Assembly (NCBI RefSeq): GCF_014764405.1
Contig: NZ_CP061725.1
Coordinates: 5,642,001 to 5,706,000 of the forward strand
Source: Micromonospora craniellae
GTDB taxonomy: Bacteria; Actinomycetota; Actinomycetes; Mycobacteriales; Micromonosporaceae
Reading direction: 5' to 3'
Length of the DNA stretch: 64,000 bases
Shown here: positions 42,117-51,539 of the stretch, piece after piece
Layout of the letters: each line of letters starts with the position of its first letter
How positions within the stretch are numbered: position 1 is the stretch's first letter
Made by a program: the position numbers and the translations under genes
The notes under the pieces: model-generated
What the model saw: only the letters and a program-made list of their open reading frames with translations
The model's database searches: none
Told to the model about the DNA's origin: nothing

Positions 42117-44061
42117 CGGGCACCTCCGGGCAGGACACGTCGCGGGTGGGGGACTCCTCGATGGTGAGGACGAACGTGCCGGTCTGCGTGGTCGCGCCGA
42201 CGTCGATCTCCAGGCGGGTGAGGGCCGGTCCCCACACGCCGACGAGCAGGGGATCGTCGAGGGGGCGCACCGTCGCGGTGCCCGGGGCGGACGCAGGGTG
42301 CCAGGTCAGCGTGAGCAGGCCGGCACCCTGCCGTGCGGTGATCACCGCACGGCCCACATCGAGGCGTACGTCCCCGGAGACGAGCAGGTGGACGTGGGTT
42401 GGCGCGGAGTCGTCGGCCGGGGCGAGGTCCCAGGCGTCGGTGACCACGACCCGCCCGCTGTCGCGCTCCAGCCGTGCGCTGCGCCTCCAGCGACGTGCGT
42501 CCGCGCGGGGGTACGCGGCGGCGATGTCCAGGGACAGCTCGCTTCTGACCGGATCGGTGACGGCCGTGACGTCGCGGGCGCGGTAGGCGTGGCCGGCGGC
42601 CTGGGCGGTGCCCCGGATGTGCGGGACGTTGTGCCACGTGCTCTGCATCGTCCAGATGTCGTAGCGGTCAGGCCCGAAGGTCTGTGCGGTGTAGGTGGGG
42701 CGGCCGGCGTCGACGAGCACGGGTACGCCGTTGAGGGCGACCACGATGCCGCCGACGTCGTTGTGGTTGTGGTGTTCACCGTTGTGCCCGCCCTTGATCG
42801 CCAGCGTCAGACCGGCCGGGCTGCCCTGTGCGGTGCGTGCCAGCAGCACCTGGACGGAGGGGAGCCACACGTCGCGTGGCAGCGGCGGTGCGGCGGGGGC
42901 GACGTCGATCCACTCCTGGTGGCTCAACGCCCGTAGCAGCCGGCCGAGGCCCTGGCGCTCGTCGGCCACCGGCGCGGCGCGGTCGCGATGAGCGGCGGCG
43001 TGTGCCGACGCCTCGCGGTCGCCGACGCGCTGTGCGGCTCGGTACAGGGCGTGCCAGGGTGGGACGTCCGGCGGCCGGGCCATGCCGTCCGCGTGGTTGA
43101 GATACCAGCCGCCGCCGAGGTGCATACGGTGGGGAAAGGCGACGGTGTTCCGGAGGGCCTCGCCCGGTACGCCGTCGAGCTTTCCGCCGCTGGCGTGGGC
43201 GAGGACGTCGAGCGCCTCCAGCGCTCGGCACGCTCCCTGCCACCAGTACCCGTAGCCCTCGTCGACGGCACCGTCGACCGGCAGGGACGCCACGTACCGG
43301 TCGAGGCCGTCGATGACCAGGTCGACGATCGCGGCTCGACGCGGTGGATCGTCGAGCAGGCGCAGCGCGGCGACGAGCACGTTGGCGTGGATCCACGCGC
43401 TCCAGTTGTGCACGTCTCCGTCGAGGCCGAGCCAGTGCCAGTCGCGGCGCTCGGTGAACGGGGTCAGCACGCGCCGGTCGACCTCGTACCGGATGCGCGC
43501 GCGCAGGCCCGGTGCGTGCTGGTCGAGTGGCCCGCCGAGCAGATGGTCGATCCAGGCGAGCTGCGCGGCGACCTCGCCCGCGCCGAGATCGAGGACCGGG
43601 TCGGTGACGGTCGGCAGCACCGCGCCGTGGCGGGTGTGGGTGTCGTCGTGGGCCGGCCAGCACCAGGAACTCTGCTCGCACAGCGACACGACCCCGTCGA
43701 CCACCTCGTCGAGCCAGTCCGGGGCCAGCGTCACGGCGGCCAGGACGCTGGCCCTGCTCAGCCGTTGCTGTCGGGCGAATACCAGCTGCTCGTAGGTGTC
43801 GCGGTCGCCGTCCCGAAAGTATCTGGCGTAGTGGCGAGCGGGCAGCGAGGGCCAGGGCCGGCCGAGATCTGCCGCGGCACGGGTGCGCAGATACCGCACC
43901 GTCGGCACGTCCAACCGCGACTCGGTCCAGACGGCTCGCTCCTGGGCCGGGGGCACGGGCAGCGATCTCTCGGGGGGTGCGAGCACCTGCTCGAGCAGCG
44001 CAGGCCCGATACCCGGCCAGGCTGCGGCGAGCGGACCGGTGAAGCGGTCGACGGCGGTCAT
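42100..44061 (-). CDS. Heparinase II/III-like polysaccharide lyase family protein, cytoplasmic
   Basis: A 653-residue protein with no signal peptide. The first 370 residues form an alpha/alpha barrel (W-rich, WDWHWLGLDGDVHNWSAWIH-like section and DEGYGYWWQGACRALEALD). The heparinase II/III beta-sheet domain follows, with the hallmark KGGHNGEHHNHNDVGGIVVALNGVPVLVDAG and RYDIWTMQSTWHNVPHI. Such proteins cleave or process uronic-acid-containing oligosaccharides by beta-elimination, giving unsaturated products. That fits the GH88 enzyme encoded across the divergent promoter. Activity is inferred from family; the cytoplasmic site implies an oligosaccharide substrate. Confidence 0.85.
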   Translation of the reverse strand: MTAVDRFTGPLAAAWPGIGPALLEQVLAPPERSLPVPPAQERAVWTESRLDVPTVRYLRTRAAADLGRPWPSLPARHYARYFRDGDRDTYEQLVFARQQRLSRASVLAAVTLAPDWLDEVVDGVVSLCEQSSWCWPAHDDTHTRHGAVLPTVTDPVLDLGAGEVAAQLAWIDHLLGGPLDQHAPGLRARIRYEVDRRVLTPFTERRDWHWLGLDGDVHNWSAWIHANVLVAALRLLDDPPRRAAIVDLVIDGLDRYVASLPVDGAVDEGYGYWWQGACRALEALDVLAHASGGKLDGVPGEALRNTVAFPHRMHLGGGWYLNHADGMARPPDVPPWHALYRAAQRVGDREASAHAAAHRDRAAPVADERQGLGRLLRALSHQEWIDVAPAAPPLPRDVWLPSVQVLLARTAQGSPAGLTLAIKGGHNGEHHNHNDVGGIVVALNGVPVLVDAGRPTYTAQTFGPDRYDIWTMQSTWHNVPHIRGTAQAAGHAYRARDVTAVTDPVRSELSLDIAAAYPRADARRWRRSARLERDSGRVVVTDAWDLAPADDSAPTHVHLLVSGDVRLDVGRAVITARQGAGLLTLTWHPASAPGTATVRPLDDPLLVGVWGPALTRLEIDVGATTQTGTFVLTIEESPTRDVSCPEVPDAQQR

Positions 44062-44336
44062 GGCTCCTCGATGGACGCAGAGCGTGCATGAACGGTAGCG
44101 ACCGTATCAGGCCCCAGTGAGATTGATCGAGAGCGATGGTGGGCTTTTCATCGGAAGCGGGATTCTCCGGCGCGCGTTCTTGATCGAACATGTTCGTCTG
44201 AGCGTGCAGATGGCATTGACATGTTCCTATGCGAGCGCTTTACTTCGGAAACCCGGCTGTTGCCTGTGCGACACACAGCCGGTCACGTCTTCCGTTGCCC
44301 GCCTCCCTGAGGCGGATCGATGCGACAGGACCGCCG
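44062..44336. promoter_or_regulatory. Divergent promoter region between the heparinase-like and DUF2264 operons
   Basis: The 275-bp gap holds the perfect palindrome CGAACATGTTCG (44185-44196). The octamer ACATGTTC within it (44188-44195) recurs at 44219-44226, exactly 31 bp on, about three helical turns. A shorter dyad ACGGT-AGCG-ACCGT lies at 44092-44105, just upstream of the heparinase-like gene. These are likely binding sites for one or both DeoR/LacI hybrid regulators. Confidence 0.6.
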
Positions 44337-46382
44337 ATGATGTCCGGCACGCCGAGCGACCTGGGTTCCGCCACGACGGTCCCGCACGCCGCCGGGACAT
44401 GGAACCGCAACGACTGGCTGGCCCTCGCCGATCGGCTGCTCACCGCCGCTGCGCCGTACGCCTCACCGGGGCACGCCCTCATCACCTTTCCCGGCCCGAC
44501 CGGCGGGTACGGGCGGACCGTCGACGGGCTCGAAGGGTTCGCCCGAACCTTCCTGCTGGCCGGCTTCCGGATCGCCGGCGCGCGGGGACAGGGCGTCGAC
44601 GAACTCGTCGACCGGTACGCGGCCGGCCTCGCCACCGGCACCGACCCGACCTCGCCCGAGCGGTGGATCCGGCTCGACGAGCACCCCCAGGCGAAAGTGG
44701 AGGCCGCCTCGCTGGCCCTGATCCTCGACCTGACCCGGCCGTGGCTCTGGGACCGGCTGCCCACCGCCGTGCAGGAACGCGTGGTGCAGTACCTCGCACC
44801 GGCGGTCGGCGACGACACGTATCCGAGGATCAACTGGGTCTGGTTCCGCCTCCTCGTCCAGACGTTCCTGCGTTCGGCGGGCGGCCCGCACTCGCTGGAC
44901 GAGATGACCGAGGACCTCGCGACCCACGACAGCTTCGTGCGCCCCGACGGCTGGATGTCCGACGGCCCGGAGCGCGCCTACGACCACTACGTCGGGTGGG
45001 CGCTGCACCTCTATCCGACCCTGTGGGCGAGGATGGCCGGTGCCGGCGACCTCGCCGCGGACCGCCGGGACCGGGACCGGGCGAACCTCGACCGCTACCT
45101 GCGTGACGCGGTCGCCCTCGTGGGCGCCGACGGATCACCGCTCGTCCAGGGCCGGAGCCTGATCTACCGGTTCGCCGCCGCGGCGCCGTTCTGGATCGGC
45201 GCCGTCGCCGGCGTACCGTCGGTCAGCCTCGGGCAACTGCGCCGGGCCGCCACGCAGACCGTACGCCACTTCGTCACCCGCGGCGCGCCCGACGCGAACG
45301 ACCTGCTCACCCTCGGCTGGCATCACCCGTGGCCGCGCCTCGCCCAGGACTACTCCGGGCCCGGATCCCCCTACTGGGCCGGCAAGGGACTGCTCGGCAT
45401 CGCGCTGCCCGACGATCATCCGGTGTGGCGGGCCCCGGAGGAGCCGCTGCCGGTCGAGGAACGCGACACCGTGCGGGCCGTCCGCGCTCCGGGCTGGCTG
45501 ATCTCGGCCACCCGCTCCGACGGCATCGTGCGGGTGGTCAACCACGGCACCGACCACGCGACCGAGGATGCCGTCGTCGGGGACTCACCCCTCTACACCC
45601 GCCTCGGCTACTCGACAGCGACTACCCCGGTGCTCGACGAGCAGGGCTGGCGGAATCCGCTCGACCAGTCCGTCACCCTGGTCGACGCTGCCGGTCGGGC
45701 CACCCACCGCGCCGGCATGCGCCTGCTGGCACTGCGGGTCGGCGACGACGGCATCGGTCTCGCGGCGTCGCGTACCCTCGCCCGTTGGCTCGACCCGGAC
45801 CCCGACCAGCGCGACCACGGCAGCGGACGCGCCGGCCGTTCGTGGCCGGTCGGTCACCTCACCGTCCGTTCGCTGGTCCGTGGACCCTGGGAACTGCGCC
45901 TGGCCCAGATCGAGGAGATCGCCGAGGGGATCGACGCGGCCGGCCTGCACCTGGTCGTCGGCGGCTGGGCGGTGCCCGACGGCGTGGCCCGCACCGTCCG
46001 TGGCGGTGTGGTCGACGTGACCGCGGCCGGCCTGACCAGCCGTCTGGAGAGCGTCCTCGGCGCCGGTTCCCCCGGCACCACCTCGATCCCGGACGGCGGC
46101 CCGCTGGGCGGCTCGCTGACGGTGCCGTGGCTCGCGTACCCGGCCAGGCCCGGCACCTGGAACGCGTGCCTCGTCGAACTGACCGGCACGGACGGGCGCG
46201 CGGATCGGCAGGCATGCCGGGCCGTACTCGACGCCGACGGTGCGTCCGTGACGGTCGACTGGCCGGACGGACTCACCAGCACGATCCGCCTCGACACGGA
46301 CCCGACCGGGCCGACCGGCCAGCCGGCCCGGCGTCAGCGTGGGCCCACTACCCGGGCCCCTGATCAGAAGGAGAAGGTATGA
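44337..46382 (+). CDS. DUF2264 domain protein
   Basis: A 681-residue protein from the ATG at 44337 (AGGA upstream; the frame is open to 44229 but the added residues look non-coding). The N-terminal DUF2264 part is an alpha/alpha-barrel-like domain: NRNDWLALADRLL, GYGRTVDGLEGFARTFLLAGFR, ERWIRLDEHPQAKVEAASLALIL, RINWVWFRLLVQTFLRSAGG and DGWMSDGPERAYDHYVGWALHLY. The C-terminal half is beta-rich. No signal peptide. DUF2264 proteins occur in polysaccharide-use loci with GH88/GH105 and are suspected hydrolases or lyases, but their activity is not settled. It starts an operon and overlaps the sugar-binding-protein gene by 4 bp. Confidence 0.85.
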   Translation: MMSGTPSDLGSATTVPHAAGTWNRNDWLALADRLLTAAAPYASPGHALITFPGPTGGYGRTVDGLEGFARTFLLAGFRIAGARGQGVDELVDRYAAGLATGTDPTSPERWIRLDEHPQAKVEAASLALILDLTRPWLWDRLPTAVQERVVQYLAPAVGDDTYPRINWVWFRLLVQTFLRSAGGPHSLDEMTEDLATHDSFVRPDGWMSDGPERAYDHYVGWALHLYPTLWARMAGAGDLAADRRDRDRANLDRYLRDAVALVGADGSPLVQGRSLIYRFAAAAPFWIGAVAGVPSVSLGQLRRAATQTVRHFVTRGAPDANDLLTLGWHHPWPRLAQDYSGPGSPYWAGKGLLGIALPDDHPVWRAPEEPLPVEERDTVRAVRAPGWLISATRSDGIVRVVNHGTDHATEDAVVGDSPLYTRLGYSTATTPVLDEQGWRNPLDQSVTLVDAAGRATHRAGMRLLALRVGDDGIGLAASRTLARWLDPDPDQRDHGSGRAGRSWPVGHLTVRSLVRGPWELRLAQIEEIAEGIDAAGLHLVVGGWAVPDGVARTVRGGVVDVTAAGLTSRLESVLGAGSPGTTSIPDGGPLGGSLTVPWLAYPARPGTWNACLVELTGTDGRADRQACRAVLDADGASVTVDWPDGLTSTIRLDTDPTGPTGQPARRQRGPTTRAPDQKEKV

Positions 46383-47680
46383 CACGCGCGATACCAGGTG
46401 CCGTCTGCACCGCGATGGCGCTGACGCTCCTTCTCGCCGGTTGCGGCGGCGAGGACGAGCCGGTCGATCCGAACGCCCCGGTCACGATCACCCTCGCCGG
46501 CTGGAGCCTGTCCTCCACACCGGAGTTCAAGACACTCGCCGACGGGTTCAGGGCGACACACCCCAACGTGACGGTCGAACTCAAGGAGTACGACGCCGCG
46601 AACTACGACACCCAGATGATCGCCGACCTGGCCGCCGGAACGGCGCCGGACGTGTACGTGTTGAAGAACCTGAAGAACTTCTACACCTACCAGAGCGGCG
46701 GGCAGCTGCTTGACGTGTCCGACGCCGGGTCCGTTCTCGGCGCGCTTCCCGCACTGGCGCCCTACCAGGTCGACGGCAAGACCTACGCGGTGCCGTACCG
46801 GCAGGACTCGTGGGTGCTGTACTACAACAAGGACCTGTTCGACACGGCGAAGGTGCCCCACCCGACCGGAGACTGGACCTGGGACGACTACGCCGCCATG
46901 GCGAAGCGCCTCACCGCCGGGCTCAAGGCCGCCGGATCCACCGCGACCGGCGCGTACCAACACGTCTGGCAGTCGACCGCGCAGGGCTTCGCGCTCGCCC
47001 AGACGCCCGGCGCCGATCTGCTCTCCGGCGACTACGCCTATCTCAAGCCGTACTACCAACGGTCGCTCGACCTGCAGGCCGCCGGGGCGCAGCCGACGTT
47101 CGGCACCGCGAACACCAACAAGCTCACCTACCAGGCGCAGTTCGGCAAACAACAGTCGGCGATGCTGCTCATGGGCACCTGGTACGTGGCCACGTTGCTG
47201 AACCAGCGCACGAGCGGCGACGCCGACACGTTCGAGTGGGGCATCGCCCCGGCACCGCAGCACGACAGGTCCACCACCGGCACCTCCGCCACCCCGGTCA
47301 CCTTCGGCGACCCGACCGGCATGGGAATCAACCCGAAGATCAGCAAATCGAAGGTCCCCGCAGCCCAGGCGTTCCTCGCATACGTCGCCGGTGAGGACGC
47401 CGGCAAGGCGCTCGCGGGCATCGGCATCACTCCCGCCCGGGCCACCGCCCCGATCACCGAGACGCTGTTCGCCCTCGACGGAGTGCCCGACGACGCCCTG
47501 TCGAAGTTCGCGTACGGCACCCACGAGATCCGCCCGGAGAACCCCGTCTCCAGGCACACGACCGGCATCCAGAACGTGCTCGCCGACCTGCACTCGGCGG
47601 TCATGTCCGACAGCAAGAGCCTCGACGAGGCCATCACCGAGGCGCAGGCCCGCGCCAGGAGCGAGGTCCTCACCCAGTGA
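46379..47680 (+). CDS. Sugar ABC importer, substrate-binding lipoprotein
   Basis: A 433-residue extracellular solute-binding protein of family 1. The signal peptide ends in the lipobox LLAGC (cysteine about residue 22). Typical features: VTITLAGWSLSSTPEFKTLADGFRATHPNVTVEL, AGTAPDVYVL, YAVPYRQDSWVLYYNKDLFD and DWTWDDYAAMAKRL. It delivers an oligosaccharide to the two permeases encoded next. Start overlaps the DUF2264 stop (ATGA). Confidence 0.93.
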   Translation: MTRAIPGAVCTAMALTLLLAGCGGEDEPVDPNAPVTITLAGWSLSSTPEFKTLADGFRATHPNVTVELKEYDAANYDTQMIADLAAGTAPDVYVLKNLKNFYTYQSGGQLLDVSDAGSVLGALPALAPYQVDGKTYAVPYRQDSWVLYYNKDLFDTAKVPHPTGDWTWDDYAAMAKRLTAGLKAAGSTATGAYQHVWQSTAQGFALAQTPGADLLSGDYAYLKPYYQRSLDLQAAGAQPTFGTANTNKLTYQAQFGKQQSAMLLMGTWYVATLLNQRTSGDADTFEWGIAPAPQHDRSTTGTSATPVTFGDPTGMGINPKISKSKVPAAQAFLAYVAGEDAGKALAGIGITPARATAPITETLFALDGVPDDALSKFAYGTHEIRPENPVSRHTTGIQNVLADLHSAVMSDSKSLDEAITEAQARARSEVLTQ

Positions 47681-47768
47681 CCTCCTCCGCCCGCGGGTCC
47701 GGCGCACGAGGCGAGCCGGGCGCCGGACCCGCCACCTGACCCGACCAACGCCTCCGCCGGGAGAGTCC

Positions 47769-48680
47769 ATGGCAGCAACGCTGACCCGGCCGCGTCCCGG
47801 ACGCAGCCGGCTGGTCTGGCGCAACACCATCGCGGGGTGGTCGTTCATCCTGCCGAACTTCGTCGGCTTCGCCCTGCTCACCCTGGCGCCGGTGATGGCG
47901 CTGTTCTACCTGGCCTTCACCAACTGGAACGTGTTCGGCGTGGCCGAGTGGACCGGCCTGGCGAACTTCCGCCGGATGTGGGGGGACGCGAGCTTCTGGA
48001 CCGCGCTGCGCAACACCCTCTACTACACGGTGCTGCACATCCCCCTGACCATGGCCGCGGCCCTCGGTCTGGCGCTGCTGCTCAACCGCCGGATACGCGG
48101 CGTGGGGTTCTTCCGGACCGCCGCGTTCTTCCCCTACATCACGTCCATCGTGGCGATCGCCGTGGTGTGGAACCAGCTGTTCAGCCCGGAGTACGGGCCG
48201 GTCAACGCGTTCCTGCGGGCCGTAGGAGTGCACAGTCCGCCCGGCTGGACCACGTCGGCGGACTGGTCGATGCCGGCGGTCGTCATCGTCGGGACCTGGC
48301 GGGAGATGGGCTACTACATGCTGTTGTTCCTGGCCGGCCTGCAGACCATCCCCACCCAGTTGTACGAGGCCGCCAAGATCGACGGCGCGACCGCATGGCA
48401 ACGCTTCCGGCACGTCACGATCCCGGGACTCAGACCCACCACGTTCTTCGTCGTCGTGATGCTGACCATCGGCAGCTTCAAGGTCTTCGACCTCATCCTC
48501 GTGATGACCGAGGGTGGCCCGGGCCAGTCCACCCTCGTGCTGTCGCAGTACATCTACCAGAAGGGCTTCGTCGAGAACCAGTTCGGTTACGCCTCGGCGG
48601 TCTCCATCGTCCTGTTCGCGATCTGTTTCGGGGTCACGGCCGTGCAGTTCTGGATCAACAACCGCAGGGAGAACCGATGA
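47769..48680 (+). CDS. Sugar ABC importer permease (first)
   Basis: A 303-residue permease with six membrane helices, of the MalF/UgpA type. The ATPase-contact EAA loop is YEAAKIDGATAWQRFRHVTIPGL. Segments such as SFILPNFVGFALLTLAPVMALFYLAFTNWN mark the start. The ATG at 47769 follows GGGAGAGT. It overlaps the second permease by 4 bp. Confidence 0.94.
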   Translation: MAATLTRPRPGRSRLVWRNTIAGWSFILPNFVGFALLTLAPVMALFYLAFTNWNVFGVAEWTGLANFRRMWGDASFWTALRNTLYYTVLHIPLTMAAALGLALLLNRRIRGVGFFRTAAFFPYITSIVAIAVVWNQLFSPEYGPVNAFLRAVGVHSPPGWTTSADWSMPAVVIVGTWREMGYYMLLFLAGLQTIPTQLYEAAKIDGATAWQRFRHVTIPGLRPTTFFVVVMLTIGSFKVFDLILVMTEGGPGQSTLVLSQYIYQKGFVENQFGYASAVSIVLFAICFGVTAVQFWINNRRENR

Positions 48681-49576
48681 CCACGATCGGCCTCACCACC
48701 CCTGCCGCACCCGCCACTATGGACGGCCCGGCCACCCCGGCACCCGGTCGCCGGGTCGCCTCCCGAGGGTGGCGGGCGGCAGGATACGTGGCTCTCGTCC
48801 TCGCCGTGGTCGCGCTGCTGCTGCCGTTCTACTGGATGGTGATGTCGTCGCTGAAGACCAACAGCGACGTGTTCACGGTCCCGATCAAGTGGGTCCCGGA
48901 CACGCTGGTCTGGCGCAACTACGTCGACATCTGGCAGCGGTCGGACATGACGACGTGGCTGAGGAACACCCTCCTGCTGTCGGTTCTCGTCACCCTGCTG
49001 CAGGTGCTGACCGGCAGCTTCGCCGCCTACGGCTTCGCCCGGATCCGCTTCCCCGGCCGCAACCTGCTGTTCCTGGCCTACATCGGGACCATCGCCGTGC
49101 CGTGGCAGTCGTACATGATCCCGCAGTTCATCCTCATGTCGAAGCTGCACCTGTCAAACACCCTGTGGGCGATCGTCGCACTCCAGGCGTTCGGCGCGTT
49201 CGGGGTGTTCCTGATGAAACAGTTCTACGAGACGATCCCCGAGGAACTCAGCGAGTCGGCACGCGTGGACGGCCTCTCCGAGTTCGGCATCTACCGGCGG
49301 ATCATGCTGCCGCTGTCCCGGCCGGCGCTGGCGAGCCTCACGCTGCTCACGTTCGTCACCACCTGGAACGACTACCTCGGTCCCTTGATCTACCTCCGCA
49401 GCCCCGAGCTGCGCACCATCCAACTGGGGCTGCGCACGTTCATCTCGCAGTACAACGCCGAGTACGCGCTGATCATGACCGGCTCCGTGCTGTCCGTCCT
49501 GCCCGTGGCGGTCATCTTCCTGCTCGGGCAACGGCATTTCGTCGAAGGCATCGCCACCACCGGGCTGAAGGGCTGA
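48677..49576 (+). CDS. Sugar ABC importer permease (second)
   Basis: A 299-residue MalG/UgpE-type permease with six helices. EAA loop: SESARVDGLSEFGIYRRIMLPLSRPAL. It pairs with the previous permease and the lipoprotein. No ATPase gene is present in this operon, so a shared MsiK/UgpC-type ATPase from elsewhere must energise the importer. Overlaps the previous gene (ATGA). Confidence 0.94.
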   Translation: MTTIGLTTPAAPATMDGPATPAPGRRVASRGWRAAGYVALVLAVVALLLPFYWMVMSSLKTNSDVFTVPIKWVPDTLVWRNYVDIWQRSDMTTWLRNTLLLSVLVTLLQVLTGSFAAYGFARIRFPGRNLLFLAYIGTIAVPWQSYMIPQFILMSKLHLSNTLWAIVALQAFGAFGVFLMKQFYETIPEELSESARVDGLSEFGIYRRIMLPLSRPALASLTLLTFVTTWNDYLGPLIYLRSPELRTIQLGLRTFISQYNAEYALIMTGSVLSVLPVAVIFLLGQRHFVEGIATTGLKG

Positions 49577-49579
49577 CCG

Positions 49580-50242
49580 ATGCGGCACCACACCATCCAG
49601 GCCATCTTCGACGGGGTGTACACCGCACTGGTCACCAACATGCTGCTGGTCGCCGGCGGCCTGCCGCTGGTGCTGCTCGCCCTCACCACCGACAGCACCC
49701 GGGCCTGGCCGCTGTACGCGCTGACCGCGCCGCTGTGCGCCCCGGGACTCTGCGGGATCTTCGCGGTGATGTCCGCCTACACGGCCGGTCACACCGACGG
49801 CCCGCTGCGCACCTTCGGCCGTGCCTGGCGGAGCACCGCCCGACCGGCGATGCTCTGGGGCGCCGCGGCCACCGTCGTCCTGGTCGTCCTCGGCGTGGAC
49901 GCGTACGCCCTCTGGGGACACCGGATCGGAGCGCTCACGCTGCCGATCCTGGCCATGCTGACCGTCCTCACCGTCGCCACCACACTGCTCGGTCTGGTGG
50001 TCATCGCGGAACAGCCCGCCGCGCGGCTGCACCGGGTGGCGCGGGCCTGCCTCTACCTCGCGGTGCGCCGCTGGTACCTCACTGTCGCGTCGCTGCTGGT
50101 CCTCGCCCTGCTGGCGCAGCTCGTCACGCTCCGTCCCGCGCTCGCCCTGGGCCTGGCCGCCGCGCCGCTGCTGTACGTGGTCTGGGCGAACAGCCGCCAC
50201 TGCCTCCGCGCCGCACTCGACCCGCCGACGCGCACCACCTGA
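49580..50242 (+). CDS. YesL-like (DUF624) membrane protein
   Basis: A 220-residue protein with five or six membrane helices, starting IQAIFDGVYTALVTNMLLVAGGLPLVLLAL, then LCAPGLCGIFAVMSAY. DUF624 proteins such as YesL are often coded in sugar importer operons, especially for rhamnogalacturonan and other uronate polymers, with unknown function. It lies 3 bp after the second permease. Identity rests on length, topology and context. Confidence 0.75.
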   Translation: MRHHTIQAIFDGVYTALVTNMLLVAGGLPLVLLALTTDSTRAWPLYALTAPLCAPGLCGIFAVMSAYTAGHTDGPLRTFGRAWRSTARPAMLWGAAATVVLVVLGVDAYALWGHRIGALTLPILAMLTVLTVATTLLGLVVIAEQPAARLHRVARACLYLAVRRWYLTVASLLVLALLAQLVTLRPALALGLAAAPLLYVVWANSRHCLRAALDPPTRTT

Positions 50243-50319
50243 CGTCGCCCGTCACCACCGCTCGACAACCAGGTCGGTCGCTGACGGTCCGCCCCCAGAC
50301 ACCAGGGAGGACAACCCAC

Positions 50320-51504
50320 ATGATGGCTATCGGTGCCCGTCCCAGTCCTGACGCCGCCACGATCTCCGCCGCCACGTCCGCCGCGCTGCGCACGCTGGAC
50401 GCGAACCTCGACACCTTCGGCGACCGGTATCCGGCGGACACCACCACCGGCAACCGCTACCCGCTGCGCGCCCCGGCCGGCGGGCAACCGCAGGGCGGCA
50501 ACGTGGGCTGGACCACGAGCTTCTGGCCCGGGATGTTGTGGCTGGCGTACGACCTGACCGGCGAGGAACGCTACCGGTGTGCCGGCCTGACGCACGTACG
50601 CAGCTTCGCCGCCAGGGTCGCGAACCGGATCGATCTGGACACCCATGACCTGGGTTTTCTCTACACTCTCGCCTGCGTCCTACCGGCGCGACGCGTCGGT
50701 GACGCGTCGGCCAGACAGGCCGCTCTCGCGGCCGCCGACCATCTGATGACACGCGTGCTGGAACCCGCCGGGATCATCCAGGCCTGGGGCGACCTGCGGG
50801 ATCCCCGTCAGCGTGGCCGCACCATCATCGACAGCCTGATGAACACGCCGCTGCTGTACTGGGCCAGTCACACGACCGGCGACGGAAGGTACGCGGCCGC
50901 CGCCCACCGGCACAGCAGCCGACTACGCCGGCACCTCCTGCGTCCCGACGGCACGACCTTCCACACCTTCTACTGGGACCCGGACACCGGCGCGCCGCTG
51001 CGGGGCGAGACCGAACAGGGCCGGACCGACGACTCCTGCTGGGCACGCGGACAGGCCTGGGGCATCTACGGGTTCAGCCTCAACCACCGCCACACCGGGG
51101 ACCCGACGCTGCTCGCGGCCGGGCAGACCTGCGCCGACCACTTCCTGACCCGGCTGCCCGACGACCAGGTGCCGTACTGGGACCTGGAGTTCACCACCGG
51201 CAACGGCCAGGAGCGCGACAGCTCCGCGGCGGCCATCGCCGTCTGCGGCCTGATCGAACTGGCGGACAACCTCACGGACACCATGCGCGCCGACCACTAC
51301 CGCGCGGCCGCCGGCCGGATCCTCCGCTCACTCATCGACCACTACGCCGCCAGCCGGCATCCGGACTCGAACGCGTTGATCCTGCACGGCGTGTACGACA
51401 AGCCGAAAGGCATCGGCGTCGACGAGGGCAACCTGTGGGGTGACTACTTCTATCTCGAAGCTCTCGTCCGGGTGACCGACCCGGGCTGGACCAGCCCCTG
51501 GTAG
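50320..51504 (+). CDS. GH88 unsaturated glucuronyl hydrolase
   Basis: A 394-residue alpha/alpha-barrel enzyme of GH88 without signal peptide. Hallmarks: GNVGWTTSFWPGMLWLAYDLTGEE, the catalytic aspartates in THDLGFLYTLA and RTIIDSLMNTPLLYWAS, and SCWARGQAWGIYGFSLNH, followed by the C-terminal GVDEGNLWGDYFYLEALVR. GH88 removes the unsaturated 4-deoxy-uronate left by polysaccharide lyases. This strongly implies a lyase step, which the heparinase-like protein may supply. ATG at 50320 follows AGGGAGGAC. Confidence 0.93.
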   Translation: MMAIGARPSPDAATISAATSAALRTLDANLDTFGDRYPADTTTGNRYPLRAPAGGQPQGGNVGWTTSFWPGMLWLAYDLTGEERYRCAGLTHVRSFAARVANRIDLDTHDLGFLYTLACVLPARRVGDASARQAALAAADHLMTRVLEPAGIIQAWGDLRDPRQRGRTIIDSLMNTPLLYWASHTTGDGRYAAAAHRHSSRLRRHLLRPDGTTFHTFYWDPDTGAPLRGETEQGRTDDSCWARGQAWGIYGFSLNHRHTGDPTLLAAGQTCADHFLTRLPDDQVPYWDLEFTTGNGQERDSSAAAIAVCGLIELADNLTDTMRADHYRAAAGRILRSLIDHYAASRHPDSNALILHGVYDKPKGIGVDEGNLWGDYFYLEALVRVTDPGWTSPW

Positions 51505-51539
51505 CCGCCGCACACCCCACCTCGACAGAAGGGCACCCG

